Source of the DNA: CAYSUS01 sp964434165
GTDB lineage: Bacteria; Planctomycetota; Planctomycetia; Pirellulales; Thermoguttaceae
Direction of reading: 5' to 3'
DNA length: 64,000 nucleotides
Assembly: GCA_964434165.1 (NCBI GenBank)
Contig: CAYSUS010000022.1
Coordinates: 1-64,000, forward strand
Shown: one piece after another, positions 26,387 to 34,995 of the stretch
Numbering within the stretch: the first letter of the stretch is position 1
Layout of the letters: every line of letters begins with the position of its first letter
Notes under the pieces: generated by a model
What the model was told of the DNA's origin: nothing
What the model saw: only the letters and a program-made list of their open reading frames with translations
Database searches by the model: none
Program-made: the position numbers and the translations under genes

Positions 26387-28715
26387 CAATCTTCAGCACC
26401 GAGCCGCTGACGAGCTCGTCGATCTGGTCCCACTCCAGGGCCTTGCGCGAGGCACGCGCCGGCGGCAGGCGCACGCCCCGCGGCAGCTTGTCGGAGAGGA
26501 ACGTGCGGAGCTGGTCCGCCGGCAGGGCCAGCCCGAAGCTCTCGTACTCCGAGTTGCTCAGGCTCTTCGCCGTGACCATGCCGATCACGTTGCCCCGCGA
26601 ATCGACCAGCGGACCGCCGCTGTTGCCGGGGTTGACGCGGCAGTCGAGGAGGATCATGCCCTCGGTGCCCTTCTCGGGCAGCGAGCTGATGCTTCCCTGC
26701 GTGAACTTCATCCCCGTGCCCAGCTCGCCGGCCCCACCGAAGCCGAACGTGGCGATGCGTGTGCCGCGACGGATCGCGGGCGAGGAGATGACCAGCGGCT
26801 CGAGCCTGTGACCCAGCGGCAGCTCGACCTTCAAGAGGGCCATGTCCTGCTCCTCGTCCTGGGCCACGACCGTGGCCGGGACGCGATCCTTGGGGTCGGG
26901 CGAGAGCTGAACGAGGGTCTTGCCCGGCCCTTCGATGACGTGGTGGTTGGTGAGCAGGTAGCCGCCTTCGGCGATGAGGAAGCCGGTGCCGTGCCCGAAG
27001 CCCTCGGTAATGGTCTGCGTGGCCCGCTCCAACAGGGCGGCCAGGATCGGATTGGTGGGCTTGTAGTGCCGGGCATCCTTCATGAGCTGGCCCGCCTCGT
27101 CGGCCCGATCGCTCATGACGAGGATCTCGGCGGCCTCCAGGTGCACGGCCACGGCCCGATCGTGATCGCGGAACTCGCAGTCCTTCTTCCAGTCCTCAAG
27201 CTCGTCCACGAGGCTGGCCAAGGTGTCCGCGTCCTCCTCAGCGGCGGCCGCGCGAAGGCGCGTGATCCAGATGGCAGAGAACACGCTCTCCAGCCCGCCC
27301 TCCGCGTTCTTCGGATCGAGCTGGCGTGCCTGCTCGTACCAGGTCTTGAGCGTGGGCAAGTAGTACTGTATCACTTCCATCTGGTCCAACAGCGCGACGC
27401 CCCGGCGGATGGCCGTCACCCTGTTCTTGTCCTTCAGGGTCTCGATCTCCAGAAAGACCTCGTCGCGCATCGCCTTGAGGGTCTGGCACTCGGTGAGCTG
27501 GTCGAGGAACGCTTGCACGCCGCCCGAGACGTAGCCCAGCGTGGCCAGCGGCCGGCCCCGAGCGTCGGTGACGAGGACGGTCGGATAGCCCTCCACGCCG
27601 AAATGTTCGGCCAGGGCCCTGTTCCGGCCGGGGTCTTTCACCTTGGCCTTGGCCGCCGCCTTGCGCGGGAAATCGACCAACACCAGCACGTAGCCCGAAT
27701 CGACGTAGTCGCGGAATTCGCGTTTCAGAAAGACCTCGCGAGCCATGCGGATCGACCAGCCGCACCAGTCCGAGCCGTCGAAAGCCACCAGGATGTCCTT
27801 GTCCTGCCTGGCGGCCTGGGCCTTCGCGGCCTCGAAGTCCTGGAGCCAGTCGTCGAACCCCGGCGCGGGCCCGGCCGGCACGGGCGCGGGCGGCGTGTCG
27901 GTCTTCGGCAGTCCGCTCCCCGGCTCGGGGAAGCTGGTCGAGGCCATCGCCGACTCGAGCGACTCCTCGAACTCGGGCGTGTAGTGGTAGGTGTTGCCCG
28001 CCTCGGCCGCAAGCGACGGGATCTCCCACGGCTCGTAGCCCACGCGCTTGATCACCACGCGGTGTCTTCCCGGCTCGATCTCGTACCGCACGGCGCCGCT
28101 GGCGGGGACTTCCTTCGCCTGCTTGCCGATGTACACCCGGCTCTGGGCCCGCTCGGCCTCAGGCCAGTCGAACACGAGCACGGCCTGGGCTCGCGCCTCG
28201 GCCGTGGCCTTCTCGGGCTGCTTGCCACCGCGCATCGAGAGGGCGACCGCCGCGACCGCGATCAACAGCAGGGCCGCCGCCGCGCTTCCGCCGCCGATGG
28301 CGAGCATCATGGTCTGCTTCTTCTTGCGCGCGGCCAGGGCCTCCGGATCGGTCGGCACCGCGGACGGCGAGACCGCCACCTGCGTGCGCGGCGCGCCCAC
28401 GTCGATCACCGGGAAGGCGCCGGGCTCGGGCTGGCCCGACTCCTGGGAGGCCTCCCGCTTCGGCGGCACGCGCCGCGGGGGTGGGCTCGACGCGGCTGCC
28501 TTGCCGGGCTCGGGCGCTTCCGGCTCGGGCGCCGCCTCCAGAGCGGCCTCCTCGACCACGTCGTCCTCTGACAGGGCCTCGCGCTCGGCCGCCCGGGGGA
28601 TGGCCGGAACCGCGATCGCCGCCGCGCAATTGGGACACTTCACGCGGCGCCCGGCGTATTTCTCGGGCACCGCCACGGTGGAATCGCACGATCGGCAGCT
28701 ACACGGAATGGACAT
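26373..28715 (-). CDS. Membrane-anchored protein: zinc ribbon, thioredoxin-like domain and trypsin-like protease
   Basis: The protein has 780 residues. The N-terminus is a cytoplasmic zinc-ribbon-like segment (CSCRSC then CPNC). One transmembrane helix lies near 115-138 (IGGGSAAAALLLIAVAAVAL). A PEGA-like beta segment (SGAVRYEIEPGRHRVVIKRV) follows, then a thioredoxin-like domain near 280-400 with the active-site position reading DWCGWS, so the second cysteine is replaced by serine. The C-terminal 200 residues are a DegP-type serine protease with catalytic triad segments LLTNHHVIEG (His near 590), DMALLKVEL (Asp near 626) and NPGNSGGPL (Ser near 698). No PDZ domain follows. It is likely a periplasmic quality-control or processing enzyme. 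The upstream ribosome-binding site is weak (AAAGGTCCCCC). Confidence 0.8.
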   Translation of the reverse strand: MSIPCSCRSCDSTVAVPEKYAGRRVKCPNCAAAIAVPAIPRAAEREALSEDDVVEEAALEAAPEPEAPEPGKAAASSPPPRRVPPKREASQESGQPEPGAFPVIDVGAPRTQVAVSPSAVPTDPEALAARKKKQTMMLAIGGGSAAAALLLIAVAAVALSMRGGKQPEKATAEARAQAVLVFDWPEAERAQSRVYIGKQAKEVPASGAVRYEIEPGRHRVVIKRVGYEPWEIPSLAAEAGNTYHYTPEFEESLESAMASTSFPEPGSGLPKTDTPPAPVPAGPAPGFDDWLQDFEAAKAQAARQDKDILVAFDGSDWCGWSIRMAREVFLKREFRDYVDSGYVLVLVDFPRKAAAKAKVKDPGRNRALAEHFGVEGYPTVLVTDARGRPLATLGYVSGGVQAFLDQLTECQTLKAMRDEVFLEIETLKDKNRVTAIRRGVALLDQMEVIQYYLPTLKTWYEQARQLDPKNAEGGLESVFSAIWITRLRAAAAEEDADTLASLVDELEDWKKDCEFRDHDRAVAVHLEAAEILVMSDRADEAGQLMKDARHYKPTNPILAALLERATQTITEGFGHGTGFLIAEGGYLLTNHHVIEGPGKTLVQLSPDPKDRVPATVVAQDEEQDMALLKVELPLGHRLEPLVISSPAIRRGTRIATFGFGGAGELGTGMKFTQGSISSLPEKGTEGMILLDCRVNPGNSGGPLVDSRGNVIGMVTAKSLSNSEYESFGLALPADQLRTFLSDKLPRGVRLPPARASRKALEWDQIDELVSGSVLKIVKGL

Positions 28716-28986
28716 GACGGGGGGGACCTTTCCGACGGGGCGAGTCCTTAAGGCTCCAGAAACTCGTGGTCACGGCCGAATCGTCACGTGATGCATCCCG
28801 ATTATCGCCGCCGCCGCCGGCCGTGGCAATCGGTGGGTCGCAGGCCATCGATCGCCCACCCCATGCGCTTGCCGCGCAGGGAGGGCTTCGCTAGGCTGAC
28901 GTCGGTAGGTTCTCGCCGGAAAGCCTGCGGCGCCTCATGGTATCGTCGATTCTCCCGAACAAGAACGATTGATCGGGTCGAGACTG

Positions 28987-30471
28987 ATGTCACTCTCTAT
29001 CTGGCTTGTCGCTGCCCTGGTGCTCCTTGTCTGCGTGCACGCCTCGCAGGTCTGCGCGTGCTTCGCCGTGATCGTCGGACGCGGGGCCTCGGACGACGGC
29101 TCCGTGCTCGTGGCGCACAACGAGGAGAACCACGGGCCGCACGTGCTCCACTTCCGCCGCGTGCCTCGACGCGCGTTTCCGCAAGGGGCGACGGTGCGAC
29201 TCCGCCGCGGCGGGACGCTGGAACAGGTCCGCCAGACAGCCGCTTTCCTGTGGAGCGAGATCCCCGGCCTGGAGTCGAGCGACGGCTACCTCAACGAGCA
29301 CGGCGTGGTCGTGGTCTCCAATGGCTGCCCGAGCCGCGAGGACGACTACGACGCCCTGGTCAGCCGGGACGAGATACGCGATGGAGGCATCGGCTACATG
29401 CTGCGTCGCCTCGTGGCCGAAAGGGCAACGACCGCCCGGCAGGGCGTGGAGCTGGCCGGAAGCCTGGTCGAACGCTTCGGCTACGCCGACTCGGGGCGCA
29501 CGTACATCATCGCCGACCCTCGCGAGGCCTGGCTCGTGGCCGTGGTGCGCGGGCCCCGCTGGGTCGCGCGGCACGTGCCCGACGATGCCGTGGTCGTGCT
29601 GCCCAACGTGTTCATCCTCGACGAGGTCAACCTGGCCGATGCGCAGAACTGTCTGGGCTCGGAGGATCTCGTCGAGTACGCCGCGAAGCGCGGGTGGTTC
29701 GATCCGTCGGGCGGGGCTGCGTTCAGCTTTCGCGAGGCCTGCCAGGCCGCGGAGCGAAACCGGACCGACCCGCGCCAGTGGTGGGGACAGCAGCTTCTGC
29801 TCCAGAGCGGCAAGCGGGCTGCAGAATTCCACGACCTCGGCGCAGACGTGCGCCTGCCGTGGTTCATCAAGCCGGCGAAGAAGCTCTCGGTGGCCGACCT
29901 GGCCGCGGTGCTCCGCGACCAGGTCGGGCCGCGATCGCTGTTCCATCCGGACACCCAGGAGATGGCCGTGTTCCAGCTCCGCGCGGAGCCGTCGGCCGAG
30001 GCAGGCTGCGTTTATTGGCGCACCACGGGCCGCCCCGATGCGAGCGTGCTCACTCCGTGGTACGCGGGGGTGACGCAAGTGCCGAGCTGCTATTCGGCGC
30101 CGGCCGTGGACGAGCCGCAGGATATCGAGCGGCTCTTGTCCGTGGATCGCCATTTCAATCCTCCCGAGTCCGGGCTGAGACCGGACCCCGCGCTCGCCTG
30201 GTGGAAGTTCCGGGCGCTGCGCGAAAAGGTCGATGAAGACTACGCCGACCGGATACGCCTGGTGCGGGCGATCTGGGCGGCTTCTGAGCAGCGGCTCTTC
30301 GCGGCGCAGGCAGGCCTCGAGCGGCGCGTGGCCGAGCTATGGCGCGAGAGCCCTGACGCTGCCCGGCGCGAGCTGACGCGCTATTGCGCCCTCGAGGCCG
30401 AAGCCGCCCGCGACGAGGCCGATCGATTGGTCGAGCGTTTGCGGGCCGCGGCGGCGCTGGAACCGCGGTAG
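28987..30471 (+). CDS. Peptidase C69-type N-terminal nucleophile hydrolase
   Basis: The protein has 494 residues. A signal peptide (LSIWLVAALVLLVCVHASQV) leads directly to CACFAVIVGRGASDDGSVLV, then AHNEEN, which matches the start of secreted C69 dipeptidases, where the exposed cysteine is the nucleophile. Further family-like segments are NEHGVVVVSNGCPSR and YIIADPREAWLVAVVRGPRW. It should cleave dipeptides or related amides outside the cytoplasm. The ATG at 28987 is preferred over an in-frame TTG at 28969 because it starts the signal peptide cleanly; no strong ribosome-binding site is present. A nested palindrome follows its stop codon. Confidence 0.8.
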   Translation: MSLSIWLVAALVLLVCVHASQVCACFAVIVGRGASDDGSVLVAHNEENHGPHVLHFRRVPRRAFPQGATVRLRRGGTLEQVRQTAAFLWSEIPGLESSDGYLNEHGVVVVSNGCPSREDDYDALVSRDEIRDGGIGYMLRRLVAERATTARQGVELAGSLVERFGYADSGRTYIIADPREAWLVAVVRGPRWVARHVPDDAVVVLPNVFILDEVNLADAQNCLGSEDLVEYAAKRGWFDPSGGAAFSFREACQAAERNRTDPRQWWGQQLLLQSGKRAAEFHDLGADVRLPWFIKPAKKLSVADLAAVLRDQVGPRSLFHPDTQEMAVFQLRAEPSAEAGCVYWRTTGRPDASVLTPWYAGVTQVPSCYSAPAVDEPQDIERLLSVDRHFNPPESGLRPDPALAWWKFRALREKVDEDYADRIRLVRAIWAASEQRLFAAQAGLERRVAELWRESPDAARRELTRYCALEAEAARDEADRLVERLRAAAALEPR

Positions 30472-30501
30472 GGGGGCAGCGTCAGACTTCCGGCGGCGTC
30501 G

Positions 30502-30532
30502 GACTTCCGAAGTTGACACGACTTCGGAAGTC
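30502..30532. repeat. Nested palindrome, copy 3
   Basis: GACTTCCGAAGT (30502-30513) and ACTTCGGAAGTC (30521-30532) are perfect complements around TGACACG. A partial extra copy (CAGACTTCCG) starts at 30483, 12 bases after the stop of the C69 gene. The flank GACTTCCGxCG...CGGACTT is shared with copy 4 at 52657. Confidence 0.8.
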
Positions 30533-30549
30533 TTCTGCGCCGGCCGTCC

Positions 30550-30577
30550 TTGATGCCCGGGCAGAATCGGCTCTAAT
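30550..30577 (+). promoter_or_regulatory. Candidate sigma70-type promoter for ribulokinase
   Basis: TTGATG (30550-30555), a 16-base spacer and TCTAAT (30572-30577) lie 56 bases before the ATG. It directly follows palindrome copy 3, suggesting a transcript boundary between the C69 and ribulokinase genes. Confidence 0.4.
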
Positions 30578-30633
30578 GGCGCCACTTCGCTTGCCGGCTG
30601 TCCCATAGCACGAGAAACGCAGGAGCCTGCCGC

Positions 30634-32343
30634 ATGCCCCCCACCTCGAAGAAGAAGCGTTATGCCCTCGGCGTGGATTTCGGCACCAACAGCGTCCGCG
30701 CGCTGATCGTCGACGTGGCCGAGGGGCGCGAGGTGGGCACCTGCGTGATCGATTACCGCAGCGGCACGGACGGCGTGCTTCTGGACCCGAAGGACCCGAA
30801 CCTCGCCCGGCAGAACCCGGCCGACTACCTCGACGGGCTGCACGAGTGCGTGCAGGGAGCGATCGCCGCGGCCGTGATCGATCCCGAGTTCGAGCCGGAC
30901 CGGGTGATCGGCATCGGCGTGGACACCACGGGCTCGACGCCCATCCCCGTGGATCGCCAGGGCATCCCCCTGGCCATGCACCCGGAGATGAAGGAGAACC
31001 CGGCCGCGCACGCCTGGCTGTGGAAGGACCATACGTCGCACGCCGAGGCCGCGGAGATTACCGAGAAGGCCCGCAAGATGCGGACCGGCTACCTGGCCAA
31101 GTGCGGCGGCACGTACAGCTCGGAGTGGTACTGGTCGAAGATCCTGCACTGCAAGCGGATTGCGCCGAAGGTGTTCAAGGCGGCGTACGGCTGGGTGGAG
31201 CTGGCCGACTTCATCCCGGCTTACCTGACCGGCAATCCCGACCCCGGAAAGCTCTTCCGCGGAGTTTGCCCTGCCGGCCACAAGGCCATGTACCACGAGA
31301 AGTGGGGAGGGCTGCCCAGCGCGAAGTTCCTCCAGAGTCTCGATCCCGCCTTGGTCCCTCTACGCGAGCGGTTTGCCGCGCCGGCCGTGCCGGCCGATCA
31401 CAAGGTGGGCGAGCTCGTGCCCGAGGTGGCCGGAAAGATGGGCCTCCCGGCCGGAATCGCGGTGGGGGCCGGTGCGTTCGACGCCCACACCGGGGCCGTG
31501 GGGGCGGGCATCAAGCCGGGCACGTTGGTCAAGATCATCGGCACGAGCACCTGCGACATGATGGTTGTGCCCCAGACCGAGAGGCTGGCCGACATTCCGG
31601 GCCTGTGCGGCATCGTGCCCGGCTCGATCGTGCCCGGCATGTTCGGGCTGGAGGCCGGGCAGTCGGCCGTGGGCGACATCTTCAACTGGTTCGCGCGGCA
31701 CCTGACTCCGGCGGAGTTCACCGCGGGGGGCGATGCGCACGCGGCCCTTACGGGCCAGGCCGAGCGCCTGGCGCCCGGCGAGAGCGGCCTTCTGGCCCTG
31801 GACTGGAACCACGGCAACCGCACGATCCTCGTCGATCCGCTGCTGACCGGACTCTTGATCGGGCAGACGCTTCACACCACGGCACCCGAGGTGTATCGCG
31901 CCCTGGTCGAGGCCACGGCCTTCGGGGCCCTGACCATCATCCGGCGATTCGAGGAATACGGCGTGGAGGTCAAGGAGGTCGTCAACTGCGGCGGGATCGC
32001 GGAGAAGAACCCCTTCGTAATGCAGATATACGCCGACGTCTGCAACCGGCCCATGAAGATCAGCCGCTCGGCCCAGACCTGCGCCCTGGGGGCGGCGATC
32101 TTCGGCGCCGTGGTGGGCGGCGCCTACAAGAGAACCGAGCAGGCCCAGAAGAAGATGACCGGCACCAAGCCGACCGTGTTCCGCCCCAACAAGAGGGCGG
32201 CGGCAGTGTACGCCGAGCTCTACGAGTTGTACCGCGGGCTGCACGACGCCTTTGGCACGACCCGCTTCCAGGGCAAGCTCGACCGCGTGATGAAGGACTT
32301 GATCGCCATCCGGACCCGGCAGCGGAGAGGGAGGTCCTCATGA
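30634..32343 (+). CDS. araB: Ribulokinase
   Basis: The protein has 569 residues and is a FGGY-family carbohydrate kinase most like AraB, which phosphorylates L-ribulose to L-ribulose 5-phosphate. The N-terminal phosphate-binding segment is ALGVDFGTNSVRALIVDV; GIGVDTTGSTPIPVD and the ribulokinase-typical AWLWKDHTSHAEA follow; KIIGTSTCDMMV and the C-terminal CGGIAEKNPFVMQIYADVCN complete the fold. The length is normal. No araA, araD or transporter is adjacent, so its pathway role is inferred only from family. Its TGA stop overlaps the ATG of the following small gene (ATGA), implying translational coupling. Confidence 0.9.
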   Translation: MPPTSKKKRYALGVDFGTNSVRALIVDVAEGREVGTCVIDYRSGTDGVLLDPKDPNLARQNPADYLDGLHECVQGAIAAAVIDPEFEPDRVIGIGVDTTGSTPIPVDRQGIPLAMHPEMKENPAAHAWLWKDHTSHAEAAEITEKARKMRTGYLAKCGGTYSSEWYWSKILHCKRIAPKVFKAAYGWVELADFIPAYLTGNPDPGKLFRGVCPAGHKAMYHEKWGGLPSAKFLQSLDPALVPLRERFAAPAVPADHKVGELVPEVAGKMGLPAGIAVGAGAFDAHTGAVGAGIKPGTLVKIIGTSTCDMMVVPQTERLADIPGLCGIVPGSIVPGMFGLEAGQSAVGDIFNWFARHLTPAEFTAGGDAHAALTGQAERLAPGESGLLALDWNHGNRTILVDPLLTGLLIGQTLHTTAPEVYRALVEATAFGALTIIRRFEEYGVEVKEVVNCGGIAEKNPFVMQIYADVCNRPMKISRSAQTCALGAAIFGAVVGGAYKRTEQAQKKMTGTKPTVFRPNKRAAAVYAELYELYRGLHDAFGTTRFQGKLDRVMKDLIAIRTRQRRGRSS

Positions 32344-32708
32344 AGATGGCGAAGCAGAAGAGCGGCGCGACCAGGAGAGCGGCGAAGAAGAAGGCCAAGC
32401 GCGAAAAGAAGCCCGATCTGCCCGAATGCTACAACTTGGAGGTTCGGCTCGTGGGCGGCATGGTCACGGAGGGCTTCGTCGAGAAGAGCCCCGTGATCTC
32501 GCGCACGATCGAGATCCTCGGCGATCAGACGCTTGAATCGCTGGGCCTGCGGGTCCGCAAGCAGATCGACTACCGCTTCGACTACGGCGACGAGTGGTGG
32601 CACAAGATCACGGTGGGGAAGATCGGCGAGGCCTCGGGCCGGTGCAAGTACCCCCGCGTGACCGAGCGGGTCGGCAGGAGTCCGCCGCAGTATCCGAATA
32701 GCTACTGA
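32340..32708 (+). CDS. Small protein resembling the pRiA4b ORF-3 family
   Basis: The protein has 122 residues. A Lys/Arg-rich N-terminus (about residues 3-25) is followed by a domain with YRFDYGDEWWHKITVGKIGE, the characteristic core of the plasmid pRiA4b ORF-3-like family, and ends GRSPPQYPNSY. That family is usually about 180 residues and found in mobile contexts; this one has a shorter N-terminal half, so it may be a trimmed version. Function is unknown. It overlaps the ribulokinase stop codon by four bases and so is probably translated together with it. Confidence 0.7.
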   Translation: MKMAKQKSGATRRAAKKKAKREKKPDLPECYNLEVRLVGGMVTEGFVEKSPVISRTIEILGDQTLESLGLRVRKQIDYRFDYGDEWWHKITVGKIGEASGRCKYPRVTERVGRSPPQYPNSY

Positions 32709-32915
32709 AGCAGGCCGCACGAGAAGCCCCCGACACGCCCAGACCAGCTCACCGGTCACACCCGACGGTATCCCGGAACCGATCGGTGCGCAAACGGCTC
32801 AACCGGGCCCGCTCCCTTTCCCTCGACTTCGCCGGTCTCCGTGCCCTCCGTTTCTCCATGGTCCCCTGGCATTCCAGGCCTCGCGGACCCTTCGGTTCAT
32901 GGCCGCCCCTCGCGC

Positions 32916-32944
32916 TTGCAGCGGGGAGGGTTTGCTGGCACAAT
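32916..32944 (+). promoter_or_regulatory. Candidate promoter for the PaaK-like gene
   Basis: TTGCAG (32916-32921), a 17-base spacer and CACAAT (32939-32944) lie 34 bases before the ATG at 32979, which is preceded by GAGGAG. Both hexamers match the consensus only partly. Confidence 0.3.
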
Positions 32945-32978
32945 CGCGGGCGGGCACCGATTGCCGAGGAGCCACCCG

Positions 32979-34310
32979 ATGAATCATCCCGCCACGGACC
33001 CGCCGGTCTCCTTCCATCCGGTCAGCGTCCCCGATTACCTCCCGCCCGGGCCTCTCGGGGAGCTTCAGTCGCGGCGGCTCCGCGAGGTGGTGGCCCGGGC
33101 CTGCGAGCAGTCGCAGCCGTTCCGCCAGCGGATGCACAAGCAGGGCCTCAGCCCGGCGGACGTCCGCGGCATCGAGGACATCGCCCGATTGCCGCTGACC
33201 ACCAGGGACGATCTGCCGGACGCGGCCACGCTGGCCGCCGCGACCCTGCCGGTGCGCCGCATGGCCCGCTTCCAGGGCCTCGGCCGACCCGGCACCCGGC
33301 CGATCATGGTGCCTCATACGGCCCACGACCTCGAGGTGTGGACGGAAGCTCTGGTCCGCTGCCTGGTCTCCTGCGGCATCGACGAGGGCGACACGATCCA
33401 GAACGCCTGCGGCCACACCCTGTTCGCCGAAGGGCTTGCCGTCCAGAGCGCGGCCGAGCGGATCGGCGCGCGGGTGATCCCCGTCGCGGCCGGCGACACC
33501 GACCACCAGATCGCGCTGTTGCGCGACTACGGCGTGTCGGCCATCTGCGCCACGCCGCGGTGGTTCCTGATCCTGGCCGAGCGGGCCGCGGAGATCGGCG
33601 CGAGCCTCCGGGACTTGCCGCTGAGGGTCGGCGCCTTCCTGGCCGGACCGTGGAGCGAGTCCATGCGCCGGCGGATCGAAGAGGCGGCCGGGATCCGGGC
33701 GTGCGCCGTGTTCGGGGCCGGCGAGGTGCTGGGGCCGGGCGTGGGTGCCGAGTGCCCGCGCCAGAGCGGCCTGCACGTGCTCGAAGACCACTTCTACCCC
33801 GAGATCGTCGATCCCGAAAGCGGCCAGCCGCGAGCCGATGGCGAGGAGGGCGAGCTGGTGCTGACCACCCTCAGCCGCGAGGCCATGCCCTTGGTCCGCT
33901 TCCGCACCGGCGATTGGACCGCGATCCTTGCGGAGCCCTGCCCCTGCGGGCGCAGCCTGCGCCGCCTCCGCTCGGTCGGTCAACGCGCCGACGACGCGCT
34001 GGTGGTCGAGGGGGTCAACGTGTTCCCCTCGCAGATCGAGGCCGCCGTGCTTGCCGTCGAGGGGACGGTGCCCGACTACCAGGTCGTGCTCACGCGCGAG
34101 GAGGGCCGCGACCGGATCGAGCTGTTGGTCGAGGTGACGCCGCAGATCCTCAGCGACCGCGTCAGCGCCATGGAGGGCGTGCAGACCAGGCTGGCCCAGG
34201 AGATCGAGAACAGCCTGGGCCTGCGGGCCGTCGTCCGCCTGGTCGAGCCCCGTTCCTTGCGCCGCGGCCAGAGGGAAGTCGTGCGGATCGTGGACCGTCG
34301 CGGCGAGTGA
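32979..34310 (+). CDS. Phenylacetate-CoA ligase family protein (PaaK-like)
   Basis: The protein has 443 residues. It belongs to the PaaK branch of adenylate-forming enzymes, which activate aryl or acyl acids to CoA thioesters. Visible segments are RQRMHKQGLSPADVRGIEDI and LPLTTRDDLPD near the N-terminus, a central FGAGEVLGPGVGAEC loop, GEEGELVLTTLSREAMPLVR and FRTGDWTAI in the adenylation core, and a C-terminal lid with VEGVNVFPSQIEAAVLAVEG. The start ATG at 32979 is supported by GAGGAG nine bases upstream. The ACT-domain gene follows after 36 bases on the same strand, a pairing common for PaaK homologs of anaerobes. The acid substrate is not known. Confidence 0.85.
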   Translation: MNHPATDPPVSFHPVSVPDYLPPGPLGELQSRRLREVVARACEQSQPFRQRMHKQGLSPADVRGIEDIARLPLTTRDDLPDAATLAAATLPVRRMARFQGLGRPGTRPIMVPHTAHDLEVWTEALVRCLVSCGIDEGDTIQNACGHTLFAEGLAVQSAAERIGARVIPVAAGDTDHQIALLRDYGVSAICATPRWFLILAERAAEIGASLRDLPLRVGAFLAGPWSESMRRRIEEAAGIRACAVFGAGEVLGPGVGAECPRQSGLHVLEDHFYPEIVDPESGQPRADGEEGELVLTTLSREAMPLVRFRTGDWTAILAEPCPCGRSLRRLRSVGQRADDALVVEGVNVFPSQIEAAVLAVEGTVPDYQVVLTREEGRDRIELLVEVTPQILSDRVSAMEGVQTRLAQEIENSLGLRAVVRLVEPRSLRRGQREVVRIVDRRGE

Positions 34311-34346
34311 GGCCCGCGGAACGTACGTTCAAACAGGGATCCATCC

Positions 34347-34790
34347 ATGCGAATTCCTCAAATATCGCTGTTCATCGAGAACAAGCCGGGGCACCTGGTC
34401 ACGCCCTGCCGGCTCCTGTCGGAGGCGGGGATCAACATCGTCACGCTCGCGCTGGCCGATACGGAGCGGTTCGGTATCCTCCGCCTGATCGTCCGCGAGT
34501 GGCAGCGGGCCAAGGACGTGCTCGAAGGGGCCGGGCTCTCCGTGGCCGTGACCGACGTGTTGGCCGTGGAAGTCCAGGACCGGCCCGGCGGACTGGCCGA
34601 GCTGTTGGAGATCTACGAGAAGGCCGGGATCAACGTCGAGTACATGTACGCCTTCACCGCCCGGATGGGCAACCGCGCCGTGCTCGTGTTCCGCTTCGAC
34701 GATCTCGACGCCGCCATCAACGCCCTGTGCCGCGCGGGGATCAACCCCGTCAGCCCCGTGCACCTGTACGATCAGCTTGAGGAGGGGTGA
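34347..34790 (+). CDS. Tandem ACT-domain protein
   Basis: The protein has 147 residues made of two ACT domains, about residues 3-70 (ISLFIENKPGHLVTPCRLLS, EAGINIVTLALADT) and 72-140 (LAVEVQDRPGGLAELLEIYE, KAGINVEYMYAF). Such stand-alone double ACT proteins bind amino acids or related small molecules and often lie beside PaaK-like ligases, presumably as regulators. The gene starts 36 bases after the ligase stop. No catalytic domain is present. A hairpin repeat follows its stop at 34824. Confidence 0.88.
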   Translation: MRIPQISLFIENKPGHLVTPCRLLSEAGINIVTLALADTERFGILRLIVREWQRAKDVLEGAGLSVAVTDVLAVEVQDRPGGLAELLEIYEKAGINVEYMYAFTARMGNRAVLVFRFDDLDAAINALCRAGINPVSPVHLYDQLEEG

Positions 34791-34823
34791 GCACGTGGGT
34801 GGAGAGCGGTGTGAAAGCCTTCC

Positions 34824-34862
34824 GCCCCTCTCCCGCGTGCGGGAAAGGGGCCGGGGGTGAGG
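34824..34862 (-). repeat. 39-nt C/G-rich hairpin element, copy B
   Basis: This is the reverse-strand copy of the element at 9541. On the plus strand GCCCCTCTCCCGC (34824-34836) and GCGGGAAAGGGGC (34839-34851) pair over 13 bases with one mismatch around a GT loop. It lies 33 bases after the ACT gene stop, between convergent genes, so it could act as a terminator there. Confidence 0.65.
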
Positions 34863-34995
34863 GCGTGGTGCGGCGAACGGGACAGGAACCGGCCTCCCGA
34901 TCCACGATCGTCATCGATCGGCGTGTCCTCCCATATTCAAGAACGGCATAGGGCGTGGCGTGGAGTGAGAACGCTTCCAGCCCCCGGGCAAGCGC

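Noticed and set aside
25743..28571. Plus-strand frame of more than 900 codons over the protease gene
   Set aside because: The protease on the other strand has a full catalytic triad; this frame has no recognisable segment.
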